Assembly (NCBI GenBank): GCA_013696385.1
Contig: JACCYR010000294.1
Location: forward strand, 1 to 6,457
Length of the DNA stretch: 6,457 nucleotides
Source: Acidobacteriota bacterium
Lineage (GTDB): Bacteria > Acidobacteriota > Blastocatellia > Pyrinomonadales > Pyrinomonadaceae
Reading direction: 5' to 3'
The notes beneath the pieces were generated by a model. It was not told the origin of the DNA. It ran no database searches and worked only from the letters and a program-made list of their open reading frames with translations. Made by a program: the position numbers and the translations under genes. Shown in pieces: positions 1 through 6,271 of this stretch (its first letter is position 1; each line of letters starts with the position of its first letter).

Positions 1-1
1 A

Positions 2-118
2 CCGCTTGTTTTGGAAAGTTGCGAAAGCCTGAAAATCTCGCAAGGCGAACAAAATCCGCGCACTTTGTCGGCGCAATACCGCTTAAATGAACTTTATAAC
101 AAATGGAAGAAATCTTAA
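2..118 (+). CDS. C-terminal end of a TPR-type protein (partial)
   Basis: Only the last 38 codons and a TAA stop are in the window; the gene begins upstream. The tail contains CESLKISQGEQNPRTLSAQY followed by RLNELYNKWKKS. It resembles the closing tetratricopeptide units at the C-terminus of acidobacterial Ser/Thr kinases and related TPR proteins, where a helix with ESY/CESLK is followed by a short QGEQNPRT turn and a helix ending in LYxxW. Of the two forward frames open here, this one has the protein-like composition; the other stops at 90. Whether a kinase domain precedes this tail cannot be seen, so only the TPR-like character is suggested. No clear terminator follows the stop. Confidence 0.6.
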   Translation, partial: PLVLESCESLKISQGEQNPRTLSAQYRLNELYNKWKKS

Positions 119-208
119 ATTACCGCAAATATACGCTAATTCTTTATATTAAAAGCCCAATTATTTCACTGCTATCTTAGAGGTTGTTTAAATTTTGAAA
201 ATTGTTTT

Positions 209-321
209 GTCGCTGAAAGCGACTGATTCAATAGCGTCGGGAGAATCCCAACGTAAGCATAAAAACAAATTTGCGTTCCTGAAAGTGACGAATAAAACCG
301 TGGCTAGTTCGACACTTTCAG
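209..321. other. Non-coding stretch with three consecutive stem-loops
   Basis: The 288-base gap 119-406 has no convincing ORF. Within it are three hairpins. The first is GTCGCT (209-214) with AGCGAC (218-223) around a GAA loop. The second is CGTCGGGA (235-242) with TCCCAACG (246-253), again around a GAA loop and with one C/A mismatch. The third pairs 279-292 with 308-321 (CTGAAAGTG with CACTTTCAG, then CGAA with TTCG, one A/A mismatch) around a 15-base loop. The word CTGAAAGYGAC occurs at 213-223 and 279-289 and, inverted with one change, at 311-321. No T-tract follows, so none looks like an intrinsic terminator. A dispersed repeat or MITE remnant, or a structured RNA, are both possible. No family was recognised. 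Positions 119-208 are AT-rich with nothing else supported. Confidence 0.45.
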
Positions 322-349
322 CATCAGTTGGCGACTTTGCAATGACCCT

Positions 350-406
350 AGTCCAAAGTGGAACTTGAAACTTTGGACTTTGGACATTAGACTTTGGACT
401 TGAGTT
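350..406. repeat. Heptamer repeat array (TTTGGAC) with inverted arm, abutting the start codon
   Basis: From 372 to 406 the sequence reads in strict 7-base steps: TTTGGAC, TTTGGAC, ATTAGAC, TTTGGAC, TTGAGTT, and then the ATG at 407. Three units are identical and two are decayed. An inverted copy, AGTCCAAAGT (350-359), pairs perfectly with ACTTTGGACT (370-379) across a 10-base loop, or equally well with 391-400. The array supplies the only Shine-Dalgarno-like purines before the permease (GGA at 396-398, 8 bases from ATG). Such short tandem heptamers are known between genes in cyanobacteria (STRR sequences); their function here is unknown. The layout matches the unrelated array at 5556-5637. Confidence 0.75.
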
Positions 407-1510
407 ATGGACAATCTTGTTTTTTCAAATATGCTTCATCGCCCGGCGCGGACAGTTGTCAGCGTTTTGGGCATTGCCGTCGGCGTTTTGCTGATAGTTT
501 TTACTATCGGCTTGGCAAACGGTTCGATGCGTGAACGTGCCACGCGCGAAGCGAATGTCGGAGCGGAGATTATGTTTTGGGCTTCGGGTGCGGTCGGGAT
601 GAGTGGTTCGGAATCGTTTCGGCTGCCTGTTTCAATGGCGCAGGAGATTGAGAAAGTCGAAGGCGTGAAAACCGTCGTTCCGATTGCTCAGAACAGCGTT
701 TCGGCGGACGATAGCAACACGGGCAGCCGTTTGGTTGACGGCGTAAATTTTGACGAATATGCAAGCGTCGCCGGATTAAAAATTATTGAAGGACGCAAAT
801 TTGCGGAAAACAGCGACGAAGTGATTATTGATACAGGCTGGCAAAAACAAAAGAAAATAAAGGTCGGCGACACGCTCAAACTATACGAGCGCGATTTTAA
901 GATTGTCGGAACTTACGAGCCTGCCGCCGGCGCACGAATCAAAATTTCGCTGGCGACGATGCAGAAACAACTTGGTGGCGAAGACAAAGTAACTGCGTTT
1001 CTGGTCAAAGCCAAAGATGGTTTCACGCCCGAACAAGTCGCAGAAAAACTCCACGCCCAATTTCCTGACAACCGGATTGTTTTAACCAAAGATTTGGAAG
1101 AACTTTATATGTCGAGCATTCCCGCGCTCGGAATTTTTCTTGATGTCATTATCGGTGTCGCGGCGGCAATCAGCGCGCTTGTGATTTTACTGACGATGTA
1201 TACAACCGTAACCGAAAGAACGCGGCAAATCGGGATTATGAAATCTCTGGGAATGAGCAATTCTCAGATTGCTTGGATTATTACGCAGGAAGCACTTCTG
1301 CTCAGCTTTTGCGGGATTATCAGCGGAATTATTTTGACGGTTTTTTTGCGTTTTATTCTCACGCGGGTGACAACTCTGACGGTTGAACTAAGCCCGTTGG
1401 TTTTGACGCTCGTTTTTGTCGTCGGACTCATCGGCGGCGCACTCGGCGCACTTTATCCCGCGCTTCGGGCAGCAAGGCTCGATGCGGTTGAGGCTTTAAG
1501 CTATGAATAA
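407..1510 (+). CDS. ABC transporter permease, FtsX/MacB type
   Basis: This is a 367-residue inner-membrane permease of the MacB/LolC type. The order is typical: a short cytoplasmic start (HRPART, 11-16), a first membrane helix at about 16-37, a MacB-like periplasmic domain at about 40-235, and three C-terminal helices at about 240-265, 293-316 and 329-352. The cytoplasmic motif ERTRQIGIMKSLGMS (270-284) and the ending ALYPALRAARLDAVEALSYE (348-367) are hallmarks of the FtsX domain, and the former region contacts the ATPase in this family. The partner ATPase is not in the window and would have to be encoded elsewhere. The substrate is unknown; family members export macrolides, peptides or lipoproteins. 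The ATG at 407 is preferred because it puts the HRPART segment just before helix 1. The stop overlaps the proC start (TAATG), which implies co-transcription and probably translational coupling. Confidence 0.88.
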   Translation: MDNLVFSNMLHRPARTVVSVLGIAVGVLLIVFTIGLANGSMRERATREANVGAEIMFWASGAVGMSGSESFRLPVSMAQEIEKVEGVKTVVPIAQNSVSADDSNTGSRLVDGVNFDEYASVAGLKIIEGRKFAENSDEVIIDTGWQKQKKIKVGDTLKLYERDFKIVGTYEPAAGARIKISLATMQKQLGGEDKVTAFLVKAKDGFTPEQVAEKLHAQFPDNRIVLTKDLEELYMSSIPALGIFLDVIIGVAAAISALVILLTMYTTVTERTRQIGIMKSLGMSNSQIAWIITQEALLLSFCGIISGIILTVFLRFILTRVTTLTVELSPLVLTLVFVVGLIGGALGALYPALRAARLDAVEALSYE

Positions 1511-2352
1511 TGAACGACGATTTGCTTAAATATACGAAACTCGCCTTTATCGGCTGCGGCGTGATGGCGGAATCAATTATTGCCGGACTTTTGCGGATGA
1601 AATTGGTTGCGCCAAAGCAGATCGCCGCATCACATCCGCGACAAGAAAGACGCGCCGAACTTGAGAAAAAATATAAAATTCAGGCGTTTGAACACAACGC
1701 TGATGCGGTAAAGGCTGTCCGACACGATGAATCGATTGTCGTTTTATGTGTCAAACCGCAACGCATCAAAAGTGTTTTAGCGGAACTAAAAAATGCTGTT
1801 CTGCCCGAACAAGTTGTTATTTCGATTATCGCGGGTGCAACTATCGAAATGATTTCCGAAACGCTTGAAAATCATTTAGTTGTTCGCGCGATGCCGAATA
1901 CGCCTTCGCAAATCGGGCAAGGAATGACGGCGTGGACTTGCACTTCGGAAACCGGCGAAAAACATCAGGCGCAGGTTAGAGAAATGCTAACGGCTCTCGG
2001 CAAAGAGATTTTTGTGGAAACGGAAAATATGATTGATATGGCGACTTCTTTGAGTGCGACCGGTCCGACCTATATTTTTACATTTATGGAAGCGATGACC
2101 GACGCGGGCGTTCATCTCGGATTTTCGCGTCGCGTCTCCCAAGAACTTGTCCAGCAAACGATGCTCGGCTCGGTTCTTTTTGCGATTGAATCAGGCAGAC
2201 ATCCGGCGGAACTTCGCAATATGGTAACTTCGCCGGGCGGAACTTCAGCCGAAGCGATTTATCAAATGGAAAAAGGCGGTCTGCGGACGGTTTTATCAAA
2301 AGCAATTTATGCGGCTTACAAGCGGGCGGTTGAACTTGGAAAGAAAAAATAA
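1510..2352 (+). CDS. proC: Pyrroline-5-carboxylate reductase
   Basis: This 280-residue enzyme catalyses the last step of proline synthesis, the NAD(P)H-dependent reduction of 1-pyrroline-5-carboxylate, in the cytoplasm. The N-terminal Rossmann fold shows FIGCGVMAES (13-22), the dinucleotide-binding glycine motif. It continues with VKPQ (81-84) and RAMPNTP (126-132), both typical of the family. The C-terminal helical dimerisation and substrate domain carries SATGPTY (182-188), DAGVHLG (198-204) and the P5CR signature around MVTSPGGTSAEAI (238-250). Length is normal (about 270 residues is usual) and nothing is missing. Its ATG shares one base with the permease stop. The nearest SD-like purines (GAGG, 1490-1493) are too distant to be convincing, so translation is probably coupled to the upstream gene. 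It is separated from speA by 195 bases that hold its own weak signals. Confidence 0.95.
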   Translation: MNDDLLKYTKLAFIGCGVMAESIIAGLLRMKLVAPKQIAASHPRQERRAELEKKYKIQAFEHNADAVKAVRHDESIVVLCVKPQRIKSVLAELKNAVLPEQVVISIIAGATIEMISETLENHLVVRAMPNTPSQIGQGMTAWTCTSETGEKHQAQVREMLTALGKEIFVETENMIDMATSLSATGPTYIFTFMEAMTDAGVHLGFSRRVSQELVQQTMLGSVLFAIESGRHPAELRNMVTSPGGTSAEAIYQMEKGGLRTVLSKAIYAAYKRAVELGKKK

Positions 2353-2397
2353 ATTGTCAATCTCTGTTAATGCTTCTATATCAAAACTCTCGCATTT

Positions 2398-2428
2398 AAG
2401 CCGCTGCCAAAGTTTTATAGTGGCTTTT
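2398..2428 (+). terminator. Weak candidate intrinsic terminator after proC
   Basis: AAGCCGC (2398-2404) pairs with GTGGCTT (2420-2426), including one G-U pair, and can be extended by T-A and G-U pairs to nine positions around an 11-base loop. The stem runs into TTTT (2425-2428), after which G and A interrupt the tract; a richer T stretch appears only at 2451-2460. The position, 45 bases past the proC stop, suits a terminator. The loop is large and the U-tract short, so this may be only an incidental hairpin. Confidence 0.3.
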
Positions 2429-2458
2429 GAAAAAAGTTGTTGTTATAGATTTTATTTT

Positions 2459-2485
2459 TTGTTAAGTTTCTTGTTTAATTATAAA
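2459..2485 (+). promoter_or_regulatory. speA: Weak candidate promoter for the polyamine genes
   Basis: TATAAA (2480-2485) in an AT-rich stretch could act as a -10 box, with TTGTTA (2459-2464) as a possible -35. The spacing is 15 bases, shorter than the preferred 17. The evidence is mainly position: a gap of about 195 bases before speA, low GC content, and a leader of about 55 bases to the chosen start. Other placements in this AT-rich region are equally possible. Confidence 0.25.
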
Positions 2486-2534
2486 TTTTTATCTTGCCTA
2501 TCGGTGTTAAACTAACAGGTAACTTTTCATTTTT

Positions 2535-2550
2535 GGAGAATCGCAATTTG
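2535..2550 (+). promoter_or_regulatory. speA: Ribosome binding site that sets a TTG start for speA
   Basis: GGAG at 2535-2538 lies 9 bases before the TTG at 2548-2550. The same GGAGAA core precedes the next gene's ATG (4485-4490). The longer in-frame TTG at 2494 has no purine-rich site upstream, and the 18 extra residues it would add do not resemble SpeA proteins. No in-frame ATG exists near the N-terminus of the conserved region. Confidence 0.6.
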
Positions 2551-4476
2551 AGCGCAATAATTGAACAGACGATTGAAACCTACGGTATTGAAAATTGGGG
2601 AGCAGGTTATTTTGGCGTTAATCGCAAGGGACACTTGATTGTCCGTGCCGCCGAAGGCGACAATCTGACGGCAGATGTCAAGGAAATAATTGACGATTTA
2701 GGAAAACGCGGCATCAATACGCCCGTTCTGCTGCGTTTTCCGCAGCTTCTTTTCGGACAAATCCGCAAACTGCAGAAATCCTTTAGAAATTCCATCAAAG
2801 AATTTGATTACAACGGCGGACATATGTGCGTTTATCCGATGAAGGTTAATCAAAACCGCTCGGTGGTTGAGGAATACTTGCGCGAAGGCAAACGCTATAA
2901 TTTCGGATTGGAAGCCGGCTCGAAAGCCGAACTTTACGCCGCGCTCGCGTTGGAACAGGCAGAAGACAGTTTGCTTGTGCTGAACGGTTTTAAGGACAGG
3001 GATTTTATAAAATTGGCGTTTGCCGGAGCAAAGGCGGGCAAAAATGTTGTTATCGTCATCGAAAAACTGAGCGAACTCGACCATACCTTGCGGCTTGCCG
3101 AAGAAACCGCTACCAATAATGCCGAAGCAATACTGCCGATGATTGGCGTGCGTGTCAAACTTTACTCAAAAGGTTCCGGCAAATGGGAAAAGAGCGGCGG
3201 CGAAGCGGCAAAGTTTGGTTTGACGACGACAGAGATTCTGGAAGTTATTCGCCGTCTGACCGAAGCCGGACGAATTGAGATGCTTAAACTTCTGCATTTT
3301 CATATCGGCTCGCAGCTGACTGATATTAAACGCATCAAAAACGCGATGAAGGAAGCGGCGCGGACTTATGCCAAAATTCGTCAGATGCAGATTCCGATTG
3401 AGTATTTGGATGTCGGCGGCGGAATGGCGGTTGATTATGACGGTTCGCGCACTTCGTTTGAATCTTCGGCAAATTATAACGCGCAGGAATTTGCCAACGA
3501 CGTTATTTACGTCATTAAAACAGTTTGCGACGACGAAGACGTGCCGCATCCGACGATTATTCAGGAATCGGGACGTTTCCTAACGGCATATCACGCGATT
3601 TTGGTAACGAATGTGCAGGACGAAATTGAAACGGTGGTTGAAGATATAACCGCGCCGATGACGCTTGCCGCAGACGACCCGCAAGTTGTCAAAGAACTCC
3701 ACGATTTGCGCGAAAGTATTACTGGCAAAAACTACCGCGAATACTATCACGACGCGCTCGAACACCGCGAAGAACTTTTCACGATGTTTAATCTCGGCTT
3801 GATTTCGCTCGAAGATCGTGGTAAAGGCGAAGTTCTTTTTTGGGACGTTTGCGAAAAAGCCGATGGGTTTGCCCAACAGAAAAAGTATGTCGCCGAAGAA
3901 TTTGACGAATTGCGCCGTTTATTGTGTGCCAAATACTTGGCAAATTTCTCGGTTTTTCGTTCGATGCCGGATAATTGGGCGTTGGAGCAGCTTTTTCCGA
4001 TACTTCCAATCCATAAACTCAACAAAAAACCGACGGAATATGCTACTCTGTGTGATATAACTTGTGATTCTGACGGAATTGTCGATAAATTTGTTGATCT
4101 GCACGATGTCAAACCGGTTCTCGAATTGCATAAATTGGAAAAAGACGAACCTTATTATTTGGCAATGATGCTGGTGGGCGCGTATCAGGAAGTAATGGGA
4201 AACAATCACAACTTGTTTGGCGTGCCGCACGAGGCACATATTTACATTGGCGAAGACGGTTATATTATTAAAAAAGTTATTCAGGGCGCGACGCTCGGTG
4301 ATGCTTTAGCAACTGTTCGCTTTGATGCCGCGCAACTCCATGACCAGTTTAGGCGAAACATAGTGCAGAGAATTAAAGACGGCGAAGTTTCAACCAAAGA
4401 AGGTAATGAATTGATTGAATACTACGAAAGTCAGGCTGAAAGTTATACCTATCTTTCGCCGAATGGCAGTGAATAA
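2548..4476 (+). CDS. speA: Biosynthetic arginine decarboxylase (PLP-dependent)
   Basis: SpeA converts L-arginine to agmatine and CO2, the entry to putrescine synthesis. From the TTG at 2548 the protein has 642 residues, close to E. coli SpeA (658), and it can be aligned by eye along its whole length. The start region reads IENWGAGYFGVNRKG, like the E. coli YNIAWWGNNYYDVN segment. YPMKVNQNRSV holds the PLP-binding lysine (Lys99). The alanine-racemase-like barrel follows with LEAGSKAEL, GSGKWEKSGGEAAKFGL, LLHFHIGSQ (about 248-256), DVGGG (288-292) and the phosphate-region motif ESGR (340-343). The C-terminal part has SMPDNWALEQLFPILP and CDITCDSDG, which carries the active-site cysteine of this fold (Cys506), then GAYQE (544-548) and a YTYL ending. 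All key residues are present. It leads a tight pair with the DHS-like gene 17 bases downstream. A longer start at 2494 (TTG) is possible but unsupported. Confidence 0.95.
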   Translation: MSAIIEQTIETYGIENWGAGYFGVNRKGHLIVRAAEGDNLTADVKEIIDDLGKRGINTPVLLRFPQLLFGQIRKLQKSFRNSIKEFDYNGGHMCVYPMKVNQNRSVVEEYLREGKRYNFGLEAGSKAELYAALALEQAEDSLLVLNGFKDRDFIKLAFAGAKAGKNVVIVIEKLSELDHTLRLAEETATNNAEAILPMIGVRVKLYSKGSGKWEKSGGEAAKFGLTTTEILEVIRRLTEAGRIEMLKLLHFHIGSQLTDIKRIKNAMKEAARTYAKIRQMQIPIEYLDVGGGMAVDYDGSRTSFESSANYNAQEFANDVIYVIKTVCDDEDVPHPTIIQESGRFLTAYHAILVTNVQDEIETVVEDITAPMTLAADDPQVVKELHDLRESITGKNYREYYHDALEHREELFTMFNLGLISLEDRGKGEVLFWDVCEKADGFAQQKKYVAEEFDELRRLLCAKYLANFSVFRSMPDNWALEQLFPILPIHKLNKKPTEYATLCDITCDSDGIVDKFVDLHDVKPVLELHKLEKDEPYYLAMMLVGAYQEVMGNNHNLFGVPHEAHIYIGEDGYIIKKVIQGATLGDALATVRFDAAQLHDQFRRNIVQRIKDGEVSTKEGNELIEYYESQAESYTYLSPNGSE

Positions 4477-4493
4477 AATTATACGGAGAAAAT

Positions 4494-5555
4494 ATGGCGG
4501 CTCAAAAGAAATCGAAGGCTTCAAAATTTTTAACGGTTCCGACTCGTCCGATTCCGGTTGACCGCGACCGGTCGGTGGCAGGACTACTTGAAAAGATGGA
4601 AGGTGCAGGCTTTGGCGCAAGACAGTTAGCGGAGGCACACCGCGTTTGGTTGGATATGCTCGACGACAATTCAACTATTTATATGTGCGGTTCAGGCAAT
4701 TTAATTCCTTCGGGAATGCGCCGGCTTCTCGCGTATGTGATAAAAAATCGCTTTGTAGATGTTCTGGTGATGTCCGGCACGGTGCTTTTCCACGATATTC
4801 ACGAAATACTTGGACGCAATCATTATCAAGCTCATCCGAGTATGAGCGACGAGGAACTTGAAGCGTCGGAGGTTTCGCGGATGGGCGATTTGCTTGCTAA
4901 TCAGGAAGAATACCGCGAGGCGGACGAGTGGGTTGGAAGCGTTATTAATCAATTAGACTTTTCGCGTCCGTATTCAATCCGCGAATTTTTACATTTATTG
5001 GGACGCGAATTGGCGGAAATCGCGCACGAAGACGGTATTTTGACAGCCGCTTTCAAATCGCGCGTGCCGGTTTATTGCCCTGATTTGCTGGCAAGTCCGC
5101 TTTCTATCGGCATTGCGCGAGCCAGATTTGAAAAGAAAATTCAATTTAATTTTGACATCACGCAGGACACAATGGAAATGATGCACATTTCCAATCGCAC
5201 GCGCAATTCGGGCATTATCACGCTCGGCAGCATTTGCAGTCAAAATATGGTGAATATGGCGGAAGTTTCGTCATATATTACGCGGACAACGCCGCGCGGT
5301 CATAAATACGCCGTTTCGATTACGACCGATTCCGTGCCGCTCGATACAAGAACGCCTTCGTTTGGCGGAAATCACACGCAGACTTTCGGCAAACTTCTGA
5401 AAAACGCAACAACCGCATATGTTCCGAGCGACCCTTCAATCGCGCTCCCGATGATTGTTACAGCCCTGTCGCAAACCGCCGCCAAGTTTATGAAAGGTCG
5501 CAAACGACCAACTTTCTCTTTTTCAGGTAAGGACTTGGGAATCGAAGTCCCTTAA
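4494..5555 (+). CDS. speY: Deoxyhypusine-synthase-like protein, probable homospermidine synthase (SpeY type)
   Basis: This is a 353-residue member of the deoxyhypusine synthase family. Bacteria lack eIF5A, the substrate of true DHS, and the homologue in Anabaena (SpeY) makes homospermidine from putrescine with NAD. Compared by eye with human DHS: CGSGNLIPSGMR (65-76) matches GYTSNLISSGIR; VDVLVMSG (88-95) matches VDVLVTTAG; SRMGDLL (128-134) matches NRIGNLL; VPVYCPDLLASPLSIGI (191-207) matches IPVFSPALTDGSLGD; and TFGK (297-300) matches SWGK, making Lys300 the counterpart of catalytic Lys329. Other human substrate-site residues appear changed (Trp327 to Phe298, Glu323 to His294), which fits a different acceptor. 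A good SD (GGAG, 4485-4488, 5 bases from ATG) sets the start. It lies between speA and an agmatinase, which strongly supports a polyamine role. The exact product is inferred; an aminobutyl transfer to another amine, such as agmatine, is not excluded. Confidence 0.82.
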   Translation: MAAQKKSKASKFLTVPTRPIPVDRDRSVAGLLEKMEGAGFGARQLAEAHRVWLDMLDDNSTIYMCGSGNLIPSGMRRLLAYVIKNRFVDVLVMSGTVLFHDIHEILGRNHYQAHPSMSDEELEASEVSRMGDLLANQEEYREADEWVGSVINQLDFSRPYSIREFLHLLGRELAEIAHEDGILTAAFKSRVPVYCPDLLASPLSIGIARARFEKKIQFNFDITQDTMEMMHISNRTRNSGIITLGSICSQNMVNMAEVSSYITRTTPRGHKYAVSITTDSVPLDTRTPSFGGNHTQTFGKLLKNATTAYVPSDPSIALPMIVTALSQTAAKFMKGRKRPTFSFSGKDLGIEVP

Positions 5556-5637
5556 CAGTTGTCGGTTGTCAGTGGTCAGCCGAAGCAGAATTTTCTGACA
5601 ACTGACAACCGACAACCGACGACCGACAACTGACAAT
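5556..5637. repeat. Heptamer repeat array (YGACAAC) forming a long hairpin between speY and agmatinase
   Basis: The gap between the two genes consists entirely of this element. The right arm has six phased heptamers from 5596: TGACAAC, TGACAAC, CGACAAC, CGACGAC, CGACAAC and TGACAAT, the last running into the ATG at 5636. The left arm, starting at the first base after the speY stop, has three inverted units (GTTGTCG 5558, GTTGTCA 5565, GTGGTCA 5572). Positions 5556-5579 pair with 5595-5618 in 22 of 24 positions around a 15-base loop (5580-5594). No Shine-Dalgarno site is present before the ATG. There is no T-tract after the stem, so a classic terminator is unlikely, but a stem of this size in mRNA could lower agmatinase expression or protect the upstream message. 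Confidence 0.85.
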
Positions 5638-6271
5638 GAGCGAATCAGCAAATTTACCAATGAATTTCGGCGGCATTGATGAAGAAGTATATTCTTCCTT
5701 CGATGCGGCGCAAGTTCTCGTCCTGCCCGTTGCCTACGAAGGCACGGTTTCCTTCGGCACGGGAACGGGCGCGGGCGCGATGGCGATTGTTGACGCATCG
5801 CGCAATATGGAACTTTACGAGGAAGAAACCGATGCGGAAGTTTATAAAATCGGGATTCACACGCTTGAAGAATTCGCTCCGCGTGAAACGCCCGAAGCAA
5901 TGATGAGCGATTTGTATCAACGCTCGAAAGAATTGCTCGAAAGCGATAAATTTTTGTGTATGCTCGGCGGCGAACATTCCGTGAGTGCGCCCGTTATCCG
6001 CGCTCACACCGAAAAATATCATAATCTGAGCGTTTTGCAGATTGATGCACACGCCGATTTGCGCGACACCTACGACGGAACGCCGCATTCGCACGCTTCA
6101 ATTATGGCTCGCGTCGTTAAGGATTTACAGATTCCTTCGGTGCAGGTTGGCATTCGCTCAATTTCGGCAGACGAAGCAATTGCGCTTGATGCCGGTTTGC
6201 CGACTAAAATTTTCTGGCGAAAGATATTGTCGGCAGAACCGATTGGATTGATGCGGCGGTTAATTCGCTGA
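5636..6271 (+). CDS. speB: Agmatinase, N-terminal part of a frameshifted gene
   Basis: Agmatinase (ureohydrolase family, two manganese ions) hydrolyses agmatine to putrescine and urea. This frame gives 211 residues, of which 1-194 are agmatinase. PVAYEGTVSFGTGTGAGAMAI is seen near residues 31-51; GGEHS (111-115) supplies ligand His114; and DAHADLRDTYDGTPHSHA (137-154) supplies Asp137, His139 and Asp141. After Trp194 the frame is wrong and ends 17 residues later at a TGA (6269-6271). The rest of the enzyme continues without interruption in the -1 frame from 6217. Family enzymes read WAKD here, so one G is missing in the GG at 6216-6217. Family length is about 290-320. If the shift is real, this product lacks two metal-binding aspartates and would be inactive. 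The start is the ATG at 5636; the ATG at 5660 (Met9, MNFGGIDE) is an alternative, and neither has a clear RBS. Confidence 0.85.
   Translation: MSESANLPMNFGGIDEEVYSSFDAAQVLVLPVAYEGTVSFGTGTGAGAMAIVDASRNMELYEEETDAEVYKIGIHTLEEFAPRETPEAMMSDLYQRSKELLESDKFLCMLGGEHSVSAPVIRAHTEKYHNLSVLQIDAHADLRDTYDGTPHSHASIMARVVKDLQIPSVQVGIRSISADEAIALDAGLPTKIFWRKILSAEPIGLMRRLIR

Noticed and set aside
180..192. End of an insertion sequence (GAGGTTGTTTAAA)
   Set aside because: No inverted partner, no transposase fragment and no target duplication are visible in the window, so no mobile element is called.
2309..2515. A 68-codon open frame overlapping the end of proC and running into the gap before speA
   Set aside because: It overlaps proC in another frame, has no RBS, and its product is low-complexity and rich in Ser, Phe and Leu from AT-rich DNA. 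No family resemblance is seen.
2698..4239. Several long minus-strand open frames opposite speA
   Set aside because: They are shadows of the codon pattern of a fully conserved speA frame and show no recognisable motifs or RBS.
5556..5637. A CRISPR array
   Set aside because: The units are 7 bases long, directly adjacent and without spacers; this is a tandem repeat.
5523..5900. Minus-strand open frame of 125 codons across the second heptamer array
   Set aside because: Its middle part translates the repeat array (RSLSVVGRRLSVVS type peptide) and the rest lies opposite speY and agmatinase coding sequence; it is not a gene.
6201..6225. Programmed -1 ribosomal frameshifting in the agmatinase
   Set aside because: There is no canonical slippery heptamer in the zero frame and agmatinases are not known to use one; a base loss or sequence error explains the data better.
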